Assembly (NCBI GenBank): GCA_017542245.1
Contig: JAFXXN010000029.1
Span: 124,001-188,000 of the forward strand
DNA from: Lachnospiraceae bacterium
Lineage (GTDB): Bacteria; Bacillota; Clostridia; Lachnospirales; Lachnospiraceae
DNA: 64,000 nt
Direction of reading: 5' to 3'
In this document: positions 26,004 through 35,880 of the stretch, piece after piece
How the letters are laid out: every line of letters begins with the position of its first letter
How positions within the stretch are numbered: position 1 is the stretch's first letter
Made by a program: the position numbers and the translations under genes
Notes under the pieces: model-generated
Told to the model about the DNA's origin: nothing
Seen by the model: only the letters and a program-made list of their open reading frames with translations
The model's database searches: none

Positions 26004-27593
26004 ATGAAAACATTTAATACGACAGTTGTATGTGTACCTTCAAAGCATTACATGGTGGACATCTCTAAAAGAGTTTCAGAGATACGGAAGTTAGTTGATA
26101 ATGGTAAGTATTTTACTATAAATAGAGCCAGGCAGTATGGAAAGACTACTACCTTAAAAGCATTGCAGCGTGTATTACAGAATGACTATATTGTTCTCAG
26201 CCTTAGTTTTGAAGGCATTACGAGAGCAGGATATCAGACTGAAGGGGAATTTGTTAAATCTTTTTCGAGATTAATACTTGACCAGAGAGAGTTCTTTGGT
26301 ATCAGTATTCCTGACAAAACTGCTGATTTTTTTGAGAAATTTTGCAAACAAGATGCAGATAATCTTAAAATGGATGAACTGTATCGTACCTTCAGAAGAT
26401 GGATTGCGGTCAGTGATAAGCCGATAGTGATGTTTATTGATGAGGTAGACAGTGCAACTAACAATCAGGTTTTTCTTGATTTTCTTGGTTTATTACGGGA
26501 CGGATATATAGCGAGAGAGTCTGATGATATTCCTACATTCCATTCTGTTATACTTGCCGGTGTTACCGATGTAAAGCACTTGAAATCAAAAATTCGGGAA
26601 GAAGACAATACTAAAGAGAACAGTCCATGGAATATAGCTGCAGACTTTACAATTGATATGAGTTTGTCTTCGGAAGGTATTAAAGGGATGCTTGACGAAT
26701 ATGAGGCAGACCATCATACCGGAATGAACACCGGAGAAATAGCGAATATGATCCGTGAGTATTCAAATGGTTATCCTTTCCTTGTCAGTAGGATCTGTGA
26801 ATTAATTGATGTAGCAGTGAGCAAAACAATGCCATTATCAAAAGCATGGACAAGGTATGGTCTTGATGAAGCAATAAAGATGCTGCTCGCGGAAAACAAT
26901 ACTCTGTTTCAGTCCCTAACAAAGAATCTTAATAACTTTCCTGATTTAAAAGTTTCCATTAGAAGCATTTTAATGGAAGGTACAAAACTGGTCTGGAATC
27001 CCGACCAGAAAAACATTGTTCAAATGCAGATGTACGGTTTAATCAGGAATGATCATGGTTCTGTCAGGGTAGCTAACCGTATTTTTGAAACAAGATTATA
27101 TAATCTTTTTCTTTCTGATGAAGAGTTAAATAATAATATATTCTTCAGAAAAGGTGATTTGGAAAGAAATATCTTTGTCAAAGACGGTAGTCTTAATATG
27201 CGTCTTATCCTTGAACATTTTATTACTACTTATACTGAAGTTTGCGGCCCGCTCATTGACAGATTCAAGGAAAAAGACGGCAGGGAGCTCTTCCTTCTTT
27301 ATCTGAAACCCATAATCAATGACACCGGGAACTATTACATAGAGGCTCAGACACGAGATCAGACAAGGACTGATGTCATAGTTGATTATCTTGGCCAGCA
27401 ATATATTATTGAACTTAAAATATGGCGTGGTGAAAGATATAATGCTGATGGCGAAAAACAGATCAGTGATTATCTAGAATACTTCAACTTGAGCACCGGT
27501 TATATGCTAAGTTTCAATTTCAATAAGAAAAAAACGCAAGGTGTAGAAAGAGTTCAGATTGGTGATAAGGTTCTTTTTGAAGGTACCGTTTAA
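26004..27593 (+). CDS. AAA-ATPase-like protein with C-terminal PD-(D/E)XK nuclease-like domain
   Basis: 529 residues of the predicted AAA-ATPase (PF09820) plus PD-(D/E)XK (PF08011) family, expanded in gut anaerobes. The nucleotide loop reads RARQYGKTTT, and IVMFIDEVDSA is the Walker B. The C-terminal domain has RTDVIVDYLGQQYIIELKIW, giving the D...ELK nuclease signature. The N-terminal start (CVPSKHYMVDISKRVSEI) is typical. The function is unknown; the family is highly variable between strains and a mobile or defence role has been suggested but not shown. It is flanked by exported-protein genes and REP-like palindromes. Confidence 0.8.
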   Translation: MKTFNTTVVCVPSKHYMVDISKRVSEIRKLVDNGKYFTINRARQYGKTTTLKALQRVLQNDYIVLSLSFEGITRAGYQTEGEFVKSFSRLILDQREFFGISIPDKTADFFEKFCKQDADNLKMDELYRTFRRWIAVSDKPIVMFIDEVDSATNNQVFLDFLGLLRDGYIARESDDIPTFHSVILAGVTDVKHLKSKIREEDNTKENSPWNIAADFTIDMSLSSEGIKGMLDEYEADHHTGMNTGEIANMIREYSNGYPFLVSRICELIDVAVSKTMPLSKAWTRYGLDEAIKMLLAENNTLFQSLTKNLNNFPDLKVSIRSILMEGTKLVWNPDQKNIVQMQMYGLIRNDHGSVRVANRIFETRLYNLFLSDEELNNNIFFRKGDLERNIFVKDGSLNMRLILEHFITTYTEVCGPLIDRFKEKDGRELFLLYLKPIINDTGNYYIEAQTRDQTRTDVIVDYLGQQYIIELKIWRGERYNADGEKQISDYLEYFNLSTGYMLSFNFNKKKTQGVERVQIGDKVLFEGTV

Positions 27594-27616
27594 CAGGCGA
27601 CAGGGGGATTTGCTGA

Positions 27617-28483
27617 GTGAAAAGACTTTTTAAGGTTTTAACATTATTTTTAATTATCATATTTGTATCCGAGGGGATAATCTTTGAATCTGTAAAAGCT
27701 GCATCCAAGAAGATTTCTACCCCAAAGATATCTGTCAAAGTGTCCCAGAAAAATAAGTCTGTAAAAATCACGATTAATAAGACTAAGGGTGCTTCGTGGT
27801 ATGTGATTGAGATGTGTAATACTGATACCGAAACTCAGTACACAAAGGTTAAAAAGTTAAAGAAGGACGGAACTGTAAAAAGGAGCTATACCAAAAAGAA
27901 TCTCAAAGATGGGACTTATCTTATCAGGGTACGAGCATTTGCTAAAGATGATGAAAAGACTGTTAAGAGTGAATACAGCGAAGAAATAACTGTAAAGGTA
28001 GGAGAAACAGCAAGTCCCACAAAGGTGCCAATTACAGGCATTCCTTTATTGCCGTTTGACAGACCGATGGATGAACCATTAAATATCCCTCGTGATATCT
28101 TTGATCGTGATAATTTGCCGGAGTCTTTTGAAAACGAAAAACAGCTTAGCGAATGGCTTGCGGATAGACGCTGTACGATGGATGTTACTCCTATAATGGA
28201 AAAGCATGGTTTTTCCTTAAACGGTAAAAAAATCGTTAAAGAAATTGAGTTATCTAATTGGACAGCTTATCATTATGAGTATACTTATGTCTTTGGTAAG
28301 TTTGAGGCTAGGATTGTTATAATTATCAGCGGCAGTATGTATGCAGATGCTCTTGACGGTCACGAATCATTATTAGTAAAGACTTTAGATTTCTATAAAA
28401 ATGGTACAGTTTTTTATAGCTATGATTCAGATGACTACAAGTGGCCCAAGGATGGTTTAGAGTTCTTTCTTCAGAACTTTTAG
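27617..28483 (+). CDS. Exported protein with a fibronectin type III-like domain
   Basis: 288 residues starting at GTG, with a signal peptide (LTLFLIIIFVSEGIIFESVKA). Residues ~35-130 resemble Fn3 (KSVKITINKTKGASWYVIEM, KDGTYLIRVRAFAKDDEKT). A short Pro/Thr linker leads to a C-terminal domain (~165-288) that I do not recognise. The closest sequence theme in the window is the Fn3-thioredoxin lipoprotein at 23938. A strong terminator follows. GGGGGA upstream is the probable ribosome site. Confidence 0.55.
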   Translation: MKRLFKVLTLFLIIIFVSEGIIFESVKAASKKISTPKISVKVSQKNKSVKITINKTKGASWYVIEMCNTDTETQYTKVKKLKKDGTVKRSYTKKNLKDGTYLIRVRAFAKDDEKTVKSEYSEEITVKVGETASPTKVPITGIPLLPFDRPMDEPLNIPRDIFDRDNLPESFENEKQLSEWLADRRCTMDVTPIMEKHGFSLNGKKIVKEIELSNWTAYHYEYTYVFGKFEARIVIIISGSMYADALDGHESLLVKTLDFYKNGTVFYSYDSDDYKWPKDGLEFFLQNF

Positions 28484-28515
28484 TTATTTATTTACAATTT
28501 GATAGGCAAAGAGCG

Positions 28516-28545
28516 AAAACCACCCCGCATAATGAGGTGGTTTTT
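28516..28545 (+). terminator. Intrinsic terminator
   Basis: AAAACCACC (28516-28524) pairs with GGTGGTTTT (28536-28544) around an 11-base loop, followed by T residues. It closes the accessory gene group. Confidence 0.8.
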
Positions 28546-28656
28546 ATATATGCTTCTTCGTTAATATCATAACTAGATATACTGTAATTAAGAGATAACT
28601 GTTTAAGAAAACCCTGAAAAAATCTTTACCCTTTAAGAGAAATCCATACGTTAACC

Positions 28657-28685
28657 TTGCGAACAAAATTGTGATATGCTATAAT
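28657..28685 (+). promoter_or_regulatory. Promoter for the DUF2804 gene
   Basis: TTGCGA (28657-28662), 17 bases, perfect TATAAT (28680-28685). The 328-base gap between 28483 and 28812 holds the upstream terminator, this promoter and a ~120-base leader with AAGGAG before the ATG; nothing else was recognised there. Confidence 0.7.
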
Positions 28686-28811
28686 TTCAAATGGTTTAAT
28701 GTATGGTCCTTTTTGGGGGCATTTAATTTACTACTTGAAATGGAAGTAATTTAAGTCAGAGCTTGAGAATAGGGCAGAACAATAAAGGTTATAGTTAAGG
28801 AGTAGGATAAT

Positions 28812-29837
28812 ATGGGAAGAAACCATGAGGTAATTGATAGACATCAGCTTTTAGACGATAACGGAGAACTTGTAGAGCCGGGCTGGTCAAGGAGCCTGGT
28901 ACAAGAATATGACAGGAAGATGATAAAGGCTCCTAAATGGAGGATAAAGGAATGGGACTACTACCTTGTTATGGGGCAGGGGTTCGCAGGGGCATTCACT
29001 ATATCCGATGACGGATATATCGGCCTCCAGTCAGTATCTCTCCTTAATTTTGGCGACGAATCCTGGGAGCATACTGAGACAGTGCTTAATGCTTTTCCTA
29101 TGGGAAGGATAGGGCTGCCTTCAGATTCTTCATCAGGGATTACAAAATACCATGATAAAAGACTTAATATGAAGTTCGAGGCTGGCGATGGAAAGCGCCA
29201 CATAAGGTGTAAGTTCGATCGTTTCTGGAAGGATAAGCCTTTTAAGTGTGATATAATCCTCGAACAGCCTGAAATGGAATCAATGGTGATTGCAACTCCG
29301 TGGGATAAGAAACATGCATTTTATTACAACCAGAAGATAAATACGATGCGTGCCAGTGGCTATATGGATTTTGATGGGAAACGGTATGAGTTTAATCCAT
29401 CAACTGACTTCGGGACACTGGACTGGGGTCGTGGTGTATGGACTTATGACAATACCTGGCTCTGGGGATCAGGTAATGCAGATATTGACGGGAAGCGGTT
29501 CGGTTTCAATATTGGTTATGGATTCGGGAATACAAGTGCTGCGACTGAAAACGGCATCTTTTATGATGGCAAGGTGCATAAGCTTGATGACGTGGAGTTC
29601 CATATCCCTGAAGGAAATATAATGGACAAATGGACATTCACTTCGTCAGACGGAAGGTTTGAAATGGAGTTTGAACCCGTCCTTGACAGGGCGGCATGCA
29701 TCGATTTCAAGGTTCTGGTATCAGACCAGCACCAGGTATTTGGTCGGATGAACGGCAAGGCGGTGCTCGACGATGGTACTGTTATAGAAGTTAAAGATAT
29801 GATGTGCTTTGCGGAAAAGGTGCATAATAGATACTGA
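28812..29837 (+). CDS. DUF2804 domain-containing protein
   Basis: 341 residues, full length for DUF2804 (PF10974). HQLLDDNGELVEPGWSRSLV, WDYYLVMGQGFAGAFTISDDG and the aromatic-rich STDFGTLDWGRGVWTYDNTW block are typical. There is no signal peptide. The fold resembles lipocalin-type beta barrels; no function is established. The gene has its own promoter and is followed by the remnant of an unrelated hydrolase gene. Confidence 0.85.
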   Translation: MGRNHEVIDRHQLLDDNGELVEPGWSRSLVQEYDRKMIKAPKWRIKEWDYYLVMGQGFAGAFTISDDGYIGLQSVSLLNFGDESWEHTETVLNAFPMGRIGLPSDSSSGITKYHDKRLNMKFEAGDGKRHIRCKFDRFWKDKPFKCDIILEQPEMESMVIATPWDKKHAFYYNQKINTMRASGYMDFDGKRYEFNPSTDFGTLDWGRGVWTYDNTWLWGSGNADIDGKRFGFNIGYGFGNTSAATENGIFYDGKVHKLDDVEFHIPEGNIMDKWTFTSSDGRFEMEFEPVLDRAACIDFKVLVSDQHQVFGRMNGKAVLDDGTVIEVKDMMCFAEKVHNRY

Positions 29838-29867
29838 TCTTCTGTAATCGTATCTCTTAAGATAAAA

Positions 29868-30030
29868 GGAGATACTGGATACTATATTGCGGAACTTGAC
29901 CTTGACATGCTCAGAACTCATAGAAGCGAGGATATCATGGGGGGATAAGTACAGGCACCCTGAAAAATATGGTATTCTGGCAGATGAAAGTGTCCGTGGA
30001 GTTATTGGCGGAGAGTTTGTACACTGGTAA
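29868..30030 (+). pseudogene. Remnant of a carbon-nitrogen hydrolase (nitrilase family), C-terminal end, frameshifted
   Basis: Frame 29868 reads GDTGYYIAELDLDMLRTHRS then EDIMGG and a stop at the six-G run 29939-29944. One base over, the sequence continues as GDKYRHPEKYGILADESVRG and ends TGG TAA. Joined at the G run it matches the conserved end of nitrilase-type hydrolases (GY.IAE.DLD..R..R, then GD.YR.PE.Y). No upstream part of such a gene exists here, so about 50 codons survive. Confidence 0.65.
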
Positions 30031-30051
30031 TATGCTAGAATAAAAAAGTAC

Positions 30052-30079
30052 TTGAAAAATTGATAAATACTGATATAAT
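30052..30079 (+). promoter_or_regulatory. Promoter for ackA
   Basis: TTGAAA (30052-30057), 16 bases, perfect TATAAT (30074-30079). GGAGG lies nine bases before the ATG at 30113. Confidence 0.7.
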
Positions 30080-30112
30080 GATTTGTGGAAAATTATTTGG
30101 AGGTTATATATA

Positions 30113-31327
30113 ATGAAAATCTTAGTTTTAAATGCAGGAAGCTCTTCGTTAAAGTACCAGCTTATTGACATGGAGAACGAAAAGGTACTTGCAAAGGGTA
30201 ACTGCGACCGTATCGGTATTGAAAATCCTTTCTGTAAGCATAAGTGCGGAGATAAGGATCAGGTTATTATCGATGATCGTGAAATCAAAAACCATAAAGA
30301 TGCTATCAAGATCATCCTTGAACTCCTTGTGGATAAGGATCAGGGCTGTCTTAACTCTATGGATGAAATCGGTGCTGTTGGACACAGAGTAGTTGCTTCA
30401 GGTGAGTACTTCAAGGAGCCTACACTTGTTACAGATGAGTCATTAGAGAGACTTAAGCTTACTTTTGAACTTGGACCGCTTCATAACCCTCATGCATATA
30501 CCGGCGTCGTAGCATGCCGTGAGGTTATGCCTAATACTCCTATGGTACTTGTATTTGACACAAGCTTCCATCTTACTATGCCTGAGGAAGCTTACATGTA
30601 CAACATCAAGTATGAGGATTACAAGGAATTCCATGTAAGACGTTATGGTGCTCACGGTACAAGCCACAAGTATGTATCCGGTGCAGCTGCCGAGTATCTT
30701 GGAAAAGATATCAAGGACTTAAACATTATTACATGTCACTTAGGAAACGGTTCATCTATCAGTGCTGTAAAGGGTGGCAAGTGTGTTGATACTTCCATGG
30801 GCTTCACACCTCTTGCAGGTGTCTGCATGGGTACCCGTTCAGGTGATATCGATGCTTCAGCAGTTGAGTTCCTTGCAAAGAAGAAGAATATGGATATCTA
30901 TGAGATTACATATTACTTGAATCATGACTGTGGTCTTAAGGGACTTTCAGGCGGATACTCAGACTTTAGAGATCTTACCGCTAATGTGAAGGAAGGCGGA
31001 GAGAAAGGTAAGCGTTCTGAGCTTGCTTTAAAGAAATTTGCATATGATTGCAAGAAGTATGTTGGCGCATACATGGCAGTACTCGGAAGAGTTGATGCTA
31101 TTGTATTTACAGCAGGTATCTCTGAGTGGAACGGATTCATTATCAACGACATCCTTGAGGGTCTTGATGTATATGGTATCGAGGTTGACAAGGCAAAGAA
31201 TACTGATTCCTGTCCTGTACCTGTAAAGGATATTACCGGTGCAAACGGCAAGGTTAAGGTACTGGTTATCCCTACAAATGAAGAGCTTGTAATCGCTAGA
31301 GAAACAAGGGATGTTGTATCAAAGTAA
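30113..31327 (+). CDS. ackA: Acetate kinase
   Basis: 404 residues. MKILVLNAGSSSLKYQLID, TSFHLTMPEEAYMYNI, RRYGAHGTSHKYVS and CHLGNGSSISAV are the diagnostic ASKHA motifs. It converts acetyl phosphate and ADP to acetate and ATP, the energy-yielding end of fermentation, together with pta downstream. The ATG at 30113 has a well-placed GGAGG; a TTG at 30083 in the same frame lies only four bases after the -10 box and is not used. Codon use is strongly biased, as expected for a highly expressed enzyme. Confidence 0.97.
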   Translation: MKILVLNAGSSSLKYQLIDMENEKVLAKGNCDRIGIENPFCKHKCGDKDQVIIDDREIKNHKDAIKIILELLVDKDQGCLNSMDEIGAVGHRVVASGEYFKEPTLVTDESLERLKLTFELGPLHNPHAYTGVVACREVMPNTPMVLVFDTSFHLTMPEEAYMYNIKYEDYKEFHVRRYGAHGTSHKYVSGAAAEYLGKDIKDLNIITCHLGNGSSISAVKGGKCVDTSMGFTPLAGVCMGTRSGDIDASAVEFLAKKKNMDIYEITYYLNHDCGLKGLSGGYSDFRDLTANVKEGGEKGKRSELALKKFAYDCKKYVGAYMAVLGRVDAIVFTAGISEWNGFIINDILEGLDVYGIEVDKAKNTDSCPVPVKDITGANGKVKVLVIPTNEELVIARETRDVVSK

Positions 31328-31338
31328 TTAAAGAATTA

Positions 31339-31474
31339 CACCTCATCCGTCGCCGTTGGCGACACCTTCCCCTCGAAGGGAAGGCTCGTGATTAGGCTTC
31401 TCCTTGAGGGGATTATCTCTACCACGAAGTGGTTGAGATGCCTCACTGGCGAAGTGAAGCTGACTGATGAGGTG
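31339..31474. mobile_element. MITE-like 136-bp element with terminal inverted repeats
   Basis: Thirteen-base terminal repeats CACCTCATCCGTC (31339-31351) and GACTGATGAGGTG (31462-31474) match at 12 of 13 positions. Between them lie hairpins CGCC-GTT-GGCG, CCTTCCC/GGGAAGG, ATCTC.ACCAC-GAA-GTGGT.GAGAT and CTCACT/AGTGAA. It has no coding capacity. Similar elements beginning CACCTCATCCGTC are familiar in Clostridial genomes. It lies in the ackA-pta gap, ending 21 bases before the pta ATG, and must be transcribed if the genes share an mRNA. Confidence 0.75.
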
Positions 31475-31495
31475 AAAATATAGGAGGAAAAAACC

Positions 31496-32491
31496 ATGAG
31501 TTTTATAGATGACATCAAAGCACGTGCAAGAAAAGATATCAAGACTATCGTTCTTCCTGAGGCTGAGGACAGACGTGTACTTGAAGCAGCAGCTACCACT
31601 CTTAAAGAGGGTAATGCAAAGATTATCCTTATCGGAAATAAGGCAGATATTGATAAGTTAGGAGAGGGTCTTGACCTGTCAGGTGCTACAATCGTTAATC
31701 CTAAGGAGTGCGATAAGCTTCAGGCTTATATTGATAAATTAGTTGAGCTTCGTGCTAAGAAGGGAATGACTCCTGAACTTGCAGAGCAGGCTCTTACAAC
31801 TGATTATACTACATTTGCAGTTATGATGGTTAAGATGGGTGACGCAGACGGTGTTGTTTCAGGTGCTTGCCATTCAACAGCAAACACACTTCGTCCCTGT
31901 TTACAGATCCTTAAGACAGCTCCCGGAAATAAGTCGGCTTCAGCTTTCTTCCTTATGATCGTACCTAACTGTGAGTACGGCGAGGATGGTGTATTTGTAT
32001 TCGGTGACTGTGGACTTAACCAGAATCCCGATCCTGAGCAGTTGGCTGAGATCGCTTCACAGTCAGCTAAGAGTTTTGAACTTCTTACTGGTAAGAAGGC
32101 TAGAGTTGCTATGCTCAGCCACTCTTCAAAGGGCAGTGCAAAGCATGATGATGTAACTAAAGTTGTTGAAGCTACAAGAATTGCAAAAGAGACTTATCCT
32201 GATATCGACCTTGACGGTGAACTTCAGCTTGATGCTGCTATAGTTCCTTCAGTAGGTGCTTCTAAAGCTCCTGATTCAAAGGTTGCCGGTAAGGCTAACG
32301 TTCTTATCTTCCCCGACCTTGATGCAGGTAACATCGGATACAAGCTTGTTCAACGTCTTGCAAAGGCTGAGGCTTATGGTCCTGTTATGCAGGGTATTGC
32401 AGCTCCCGTAAATGATCTTTCACGTGGATGCTTCGCTGAGGATATCGTAGGCGTTGTTGCAATTACCGCTGTGCAGGCTGCAGCTAAATGA
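31496..32491 (+). CDS. pta: Phosphate acetyltransferase
   Basis: 331 residues, the short Pta form. IVLPEAEDRRVLEAA, MVKMGDADGVVSGA, FLMIVPNCEYGEDGVFVFGD and VLIFPDLDAGNIGYKLVQRL are characteristic. It forms acetyl phosphate from acetyl-CoA, feeding acetate kinase. The order ackA-pta is opposite to the common pta-ackA. TAGGAGG precedes the ATG and lies directly after the MITE-like element. A terminator follows. Confidence 0.96.
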   Translation: MSFIDDIKARARKDIKTIVLPEAEDRRVLEAAATTLKEGNAKIILIGNKADIDKLGEGLDLSGATIVNPKECDKLQAYIDKLVELRAKKGMTPELAEQALTTDYTTFAVMMVKMGDADGVVSGACHSTANTLRPCLQILKTAPGNKSASAFFLMIVPNCEYGEDGVFVFGDCGLNQNPDPEQLAEIASQSAKSFELLTGKKARVAMLSHSSKGSAKHDDVTKVVEATRIAKETYPDIDLDGELQLDAAIVPSVGASKAPDSKVAGKANVLIFPDLDAGNIGYKLVQRLAKAEAYGPVMQGIAAPVNDLSRGCFAEDIVGVVAITAVQAAAK

Positions 32492-32520
32492 TTTATAAAG
32501 ATTTATAATTAGGTTATTTT

Positions 32521-32567
32521 AGAGACCAGGTAAATATTTTTTAAAACATCTACCCGGTCTCTTTTTC
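32521..32567 (+). terminator. Intrinsic terminator after pta
   Basis: AGAGACCAGGTA (32521-32532) pairs with TACCCGGTCTCT (32551-32562) with one mismatch, then TTTT. It ends the ackA-pta unit. Confidence 0.8.
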
Positions 32568-32649
32568 CTTTGTTATGGTATTGATAATAGAAATACAAAG
32601 AAAGTCTGATTTTATTTTTTAATACTTTGAGATTTTTCTGTAAAATATA

Positions 32650-32678
32650 ATGATTTTTATGGAAGAATACGATATAAT
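32650..32678 (+). promoter_or_regulatory. Probable promoter of the ABC transporter operon
   Basis: Perfect TATAAT (32673-32678) with a poor ATGATT (32650-32655) 17 bases upstream. This places the transcription start near 32685 and supports the ATG at 32725 rather than the upstream start in the same frame. Confidence 0.45.
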
Positions 32679-32724
32679 AAGTATAGTGTTGCTTAAATTA
32701 AGCGTGGAAACGGAGGATTTTAGG

Positions 32725-35700
32725 ATGAAGAAATTCACCAAAGTAGATTTGATCATCGTGATATGTATTCTGGTGATCATAGGTGGCATTGTTTTTGCAA
32801 GCCTGATGTCGGGTGATTCGGGGAATAAAAAAGAATCCTCAACTTCAAATGATGCCGCTTCAACAAGTGCTTTATCCGAATCAAAGGAATTTGACGGAAG
32901 AATAATGGGTATCAGAACGGGTTCTTCATTTGAACAGCCGACATTTGAAAATTTCCCGAAGAGCGAATATCAGTATTTTGATACTTCAACTGATCTGATG
33001 ATGGCTTTAAAGGGAAATAAAATCGATGCATTCATGGAAGATGAACCTGTTGCCAAGATGATGTGTATTGAAAACCACGATCTGGCATATTTTAAAGATC
33101 CGCTGGTCGTTGATGACTATTCCTTCGCTTTTCAGAAAGATACTGAAAAATCGAAACGTCTTGTTACGGAATTTAATGAGATGGTACAGGAGCTTTGGAG
33201 TTCCGGTGAAATCGATAAGATGATTTATAAATGGATGGAAGGACCGGAGAGCGAAAGAACCATAGACAAGAGTGGAATAAAAGGAGAAAATGGCCAGCTT
33301 GTCGTTGCGTTACCAAATGACTGTCCTCCGTTCTCATATTACTATAATAACGAGCTTACAGGATATGCTATCGAATTATGTACTAAATTCGCAACCAGAT
33401 ACGGATATTCAATAGTATATGAAGAGGTTAAGTTTGCTTCTATGATTACAGGTTTATCTTCAGGAAAGTATGATATAGCAGCAAACAGCATATCTGTTAC
33501 CGAAGAACGTAAAAAGAGCATGACATTCTCCGATACCATATACAAGGGCGGAATGATGCTGATAGTAAGATCGGCTGATGTAACTGGCTCTAAGGTTATT
33601 CAGTTCGGTGACAATACTGCAGCTCCTTCAAACGTTAGTGTTTTGAAAGAAGATGAACTGTATAAAGCGTTTGACGGAAAGAAAATAGGTATTCATACCG
33701 GTTCGAGTTTTGAACAGCCTACTTTTGATCTGCTGCCAAACGGAGAATATTCATATTATGATACAACAAGCGATCTGGTTTTAGCACTTCAGCAGGGTAA
33801 GATTGATGCGTTCCTTTATGATGAACCTATAGCCAGAAGTATTGCTTTCGAACGCAGTGACCTGGATTATATAAAGAAGCCTTTGATAGGTGACAATTAC
33901 TCATTTGGTTATCCTAAAAATCTTGAAAGCTCAACGAAGCAGATGAATGAGTTCAATGAATTACTGAAAGAACTTAAATCAAGCGGTGAGCTTGAAAAGA
34001 TATGTACCAAATGGATTGAAGGCGATGCTTCAGAACGTGTAATAGATGACAGTAGATTAACCGGGGAAAACGGTACTATTTCCGTAGCTATTCTACCCGA
34101 TATTCCTCCGTTTTCATATTATGAAAACAACAAAATAGTAGGTATAGCAATTGACCTGACTACAAGATTTGCTGAAAAGTACGGTTATAAGGTTGAATAT
34201 GAAGGCGTTACTGTTGCTGCATTGTTTGCAGGTCTTTCAGCAGGAAAGTATGACTTTGCTGCTTGTATTCTTTCACCTACCGAAGAACGTAAAGAGAGTA
34301 TGAACTTCAGCGATACTTTCTATGAGGGCGGTATAAATCTTGTAGCACGAAAGTCAGAGCTTGAAGATCTTCTTAATTCTGCGAATTTTGAAAACTATAC
34401 GGAGCCCGAATATACTGAGTTTGATGGTAAGGTTATAGGTATTCTGACCGGTTCCAGTTTTGAACCGGTAACCTTGGAAAAATTCCCTAACAGTGAGTAT
34501 GTATATTTTGATAATAACTCAGATCTTATACTTGCTTTGGAACAGGGAAAGATAGATGCTTTCGTAGAGGATGAACCTGTTGCAAGGATGATCAATAAAG
34601 AGAAACCGAATATTGATTATCTAAAAAAGGTTCTTGTAGAAGATGATTATAGTTTCGGATTCCAGAAAGATACAGAATCCTCCCGCAGATTAGTAAAGCA
34701 GTTCAATGACATGTTAAGCGAAATGTGGGCTAACGGTGAAATAGACAGACTGATAGATAAGTGGTTTAATGATACCGATAGTCAAAAGACTATAGATAGA
34801 AGCGGTCTTACAGGTGAAAACGGCGAACTTAAAATTGCTGCAAGAGGTAATAAACCTCCGTTCTCATATTTCGAAAATAATGAATATACGGGATATGGAG
34901 TTGAACTGGTTACAATATTTGCCCGTAAATACGGTTATACTTTATCGTTTGACGATACGAATCTTTCGGCTCTGCTTGCCGGACTTGCATCAGAAAAATA
35001 TGATATCGGTATTTCGGCATTATCGGTTACCGAAGAACGCAAGAAAAGTATAGATTTCAGTGATACTTTCTACAAGGGCGGCATGGCACTGGTAGTACGA
35101 ACCGCAGATATAAAATCAAACGGCTCGGGAACAACTTCTTCAGATACTTCTTCTGAAGAAAAGCAAGGCTTCTTTGATTCGTTAAAGGACAGCTTTGAAA
35201 AGAACTTTGTCAGAGAAGACAGATGGAAACTTATAGTCCAAGGTATTGGAACTACCTGTGCAATAACTGCTCTTACAGTAATATTTGGATCTATACTGGC
35301 ATTCCTTATTTGTATGTTCAGAAGAACCAAGAGTGTACTTGCAGGAAAAATCTGTAACTTATATGTAAAGCTTCTGCAAGGTACTCCCATGGTAGTACTT
35401 TTGATGATCCTTTACTATGTAGTATTTGGTAAATCCGGTTTTGATGCACTTTGGGTAGCGGTAATAGGATTTTCACTGAATTTTGGTGCTTACGGTTCTG
35501 AGATAATGCGTTCAGGTATAGAGAGTATCGATAACGGACAGCGTGAAGCAGCATTAGCTCTTGGATTCACTGAAAATCAGGGATTCTTTAAGTTTATTTT
35601 CCCTCAGGCAGCTGTTCGATTCCTTCCGGTATACAGAGGTGAAATTATTTCGTTACTTAAAAATACTTCAATAGTTGGTTATATTGCTATACAGGATATT

Positions 35701-35880
35701 ACAAAGATGAGCGACATTATAAGAAGCCGAACATTTGAGGCTTTCTTCCCGCTCATTGCTACAGCGGTTATTTACTTTGTATTGGCTTGGATCATATCAT
35801 TTGCTTTATCAAAAGTATTAAAAGTTGTAGATCCTAAGCAGAAAAAGAAAAAGAACATAAAGGGGGTAACAATGCAATGA
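32725..35880 (+). CDS. Amino-acid ABC transporter: three SBP_bac_3 modules fused to the permease
   Basis: 1051 residues. A signal anchor (residues 7-28) and Ser-rich linker lead into repeated binding-protein lobes, then a HisM-type permease (~835-1045) with the EAA loop [20 protein letters not shown]. In ordinary family 3 binding proteins the N-lobe (PPFSY..N...TGY) comes first and the C-lobe (DGK.IGI.TGSSFE) second. Here the order is C-lobe (56-173), N-lobe (191-285), C (316-433), N (451-545), C (566-683), N (701-795). So either three permuted modules or two ordinary modules plus an orphan lobe at each end. Polar amino acids are the likely substrates. GGAGG precedes ATG 32725; the ATPase gene overlaps by four bases. 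Confidence 0.9.
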   Translation: MKKFTKVDLIIVICILVIIGGIVFASLMSGDSGNKKESSTSNDAASTSALSESKEFDGRIMGIRTGSSFEQPTFENFPKSEYQYFDTSTDLMMALKGNKIDAFMEDEPVAKMMCIENHDLAYFKDPLVVDDYSFAFQKDTEKSKRLVTEFNEMVQELWSSGEIDKMIYKWMEGPESERTIDKSGIKGENGQLVVALPNDCPPFSYYYNNELTGYAIELCTKFATRYGYSIVYEEVKFASMITGLSSGKYDIAANSISVTEERKKSMTFSDTIYKGGMMLIVRSADVTGSKVIQFGDNTAAPSNVSVLKEDELYKAFDGKKIGIHTGSSFEQPTFDLLPNGEYSYYDTTSDLVLALQQGKIDAFLYDEPIARSIAFERSDLDYIKKPLIGDNYSFGYPKNLESSTKQMNEFNELLKELKSSGELEKICTKWIEGDASERVIDDSRLTGENGTISVAILPDIPPFSYYENNKIVGIAIDLTTRFAEKYGYKVEYEGVTVAALFAGLSAGKYDFAACILSPTEERKESMNFSDTFYEGGINLVARKSELEDLLNSANFENYTEPEYTEFDGKVIGILTGSSFEPVTLEKFPNSEYVYFDNNSDLILALEQGKIDAFVEDEPVARMINKEKPNIDYLKKVLVEDDYSFGFQKDTESSRRLVKQFNDMLSEMWANGEIDRLIDKWFNDTDSQKTIDRSGLTGENGELKIAARGNKPPFSYFENNEYTGYGVELVTIFARKYGYTLSFDDTNLSALLAGLASEKYDIGISALSVTEERKKSIDFSDTFYKGGMALVVRTADIKSNGSGTTSSDTSSEEKQGFFDSLKDSFEKNFVREDRWKLIVQGIGTTCAITALTVIFGSILAFLICMFRRTKSVLAGKICNLYVKLLQGTPMVVLLMILYYVVFGKSGFDALWVAVIGFSLNFGAYGSEIMRSGIESIDNGQREAALALGFTENQGFFKFIFPQAAVRFLPVYRGEIISLLKNTSIVGYIAIQDITKMSDIIRSRTFEAFFPLIATAVIYFVLAWIISFALSKVLKVVDPKQKKKKNIKGVTMQ

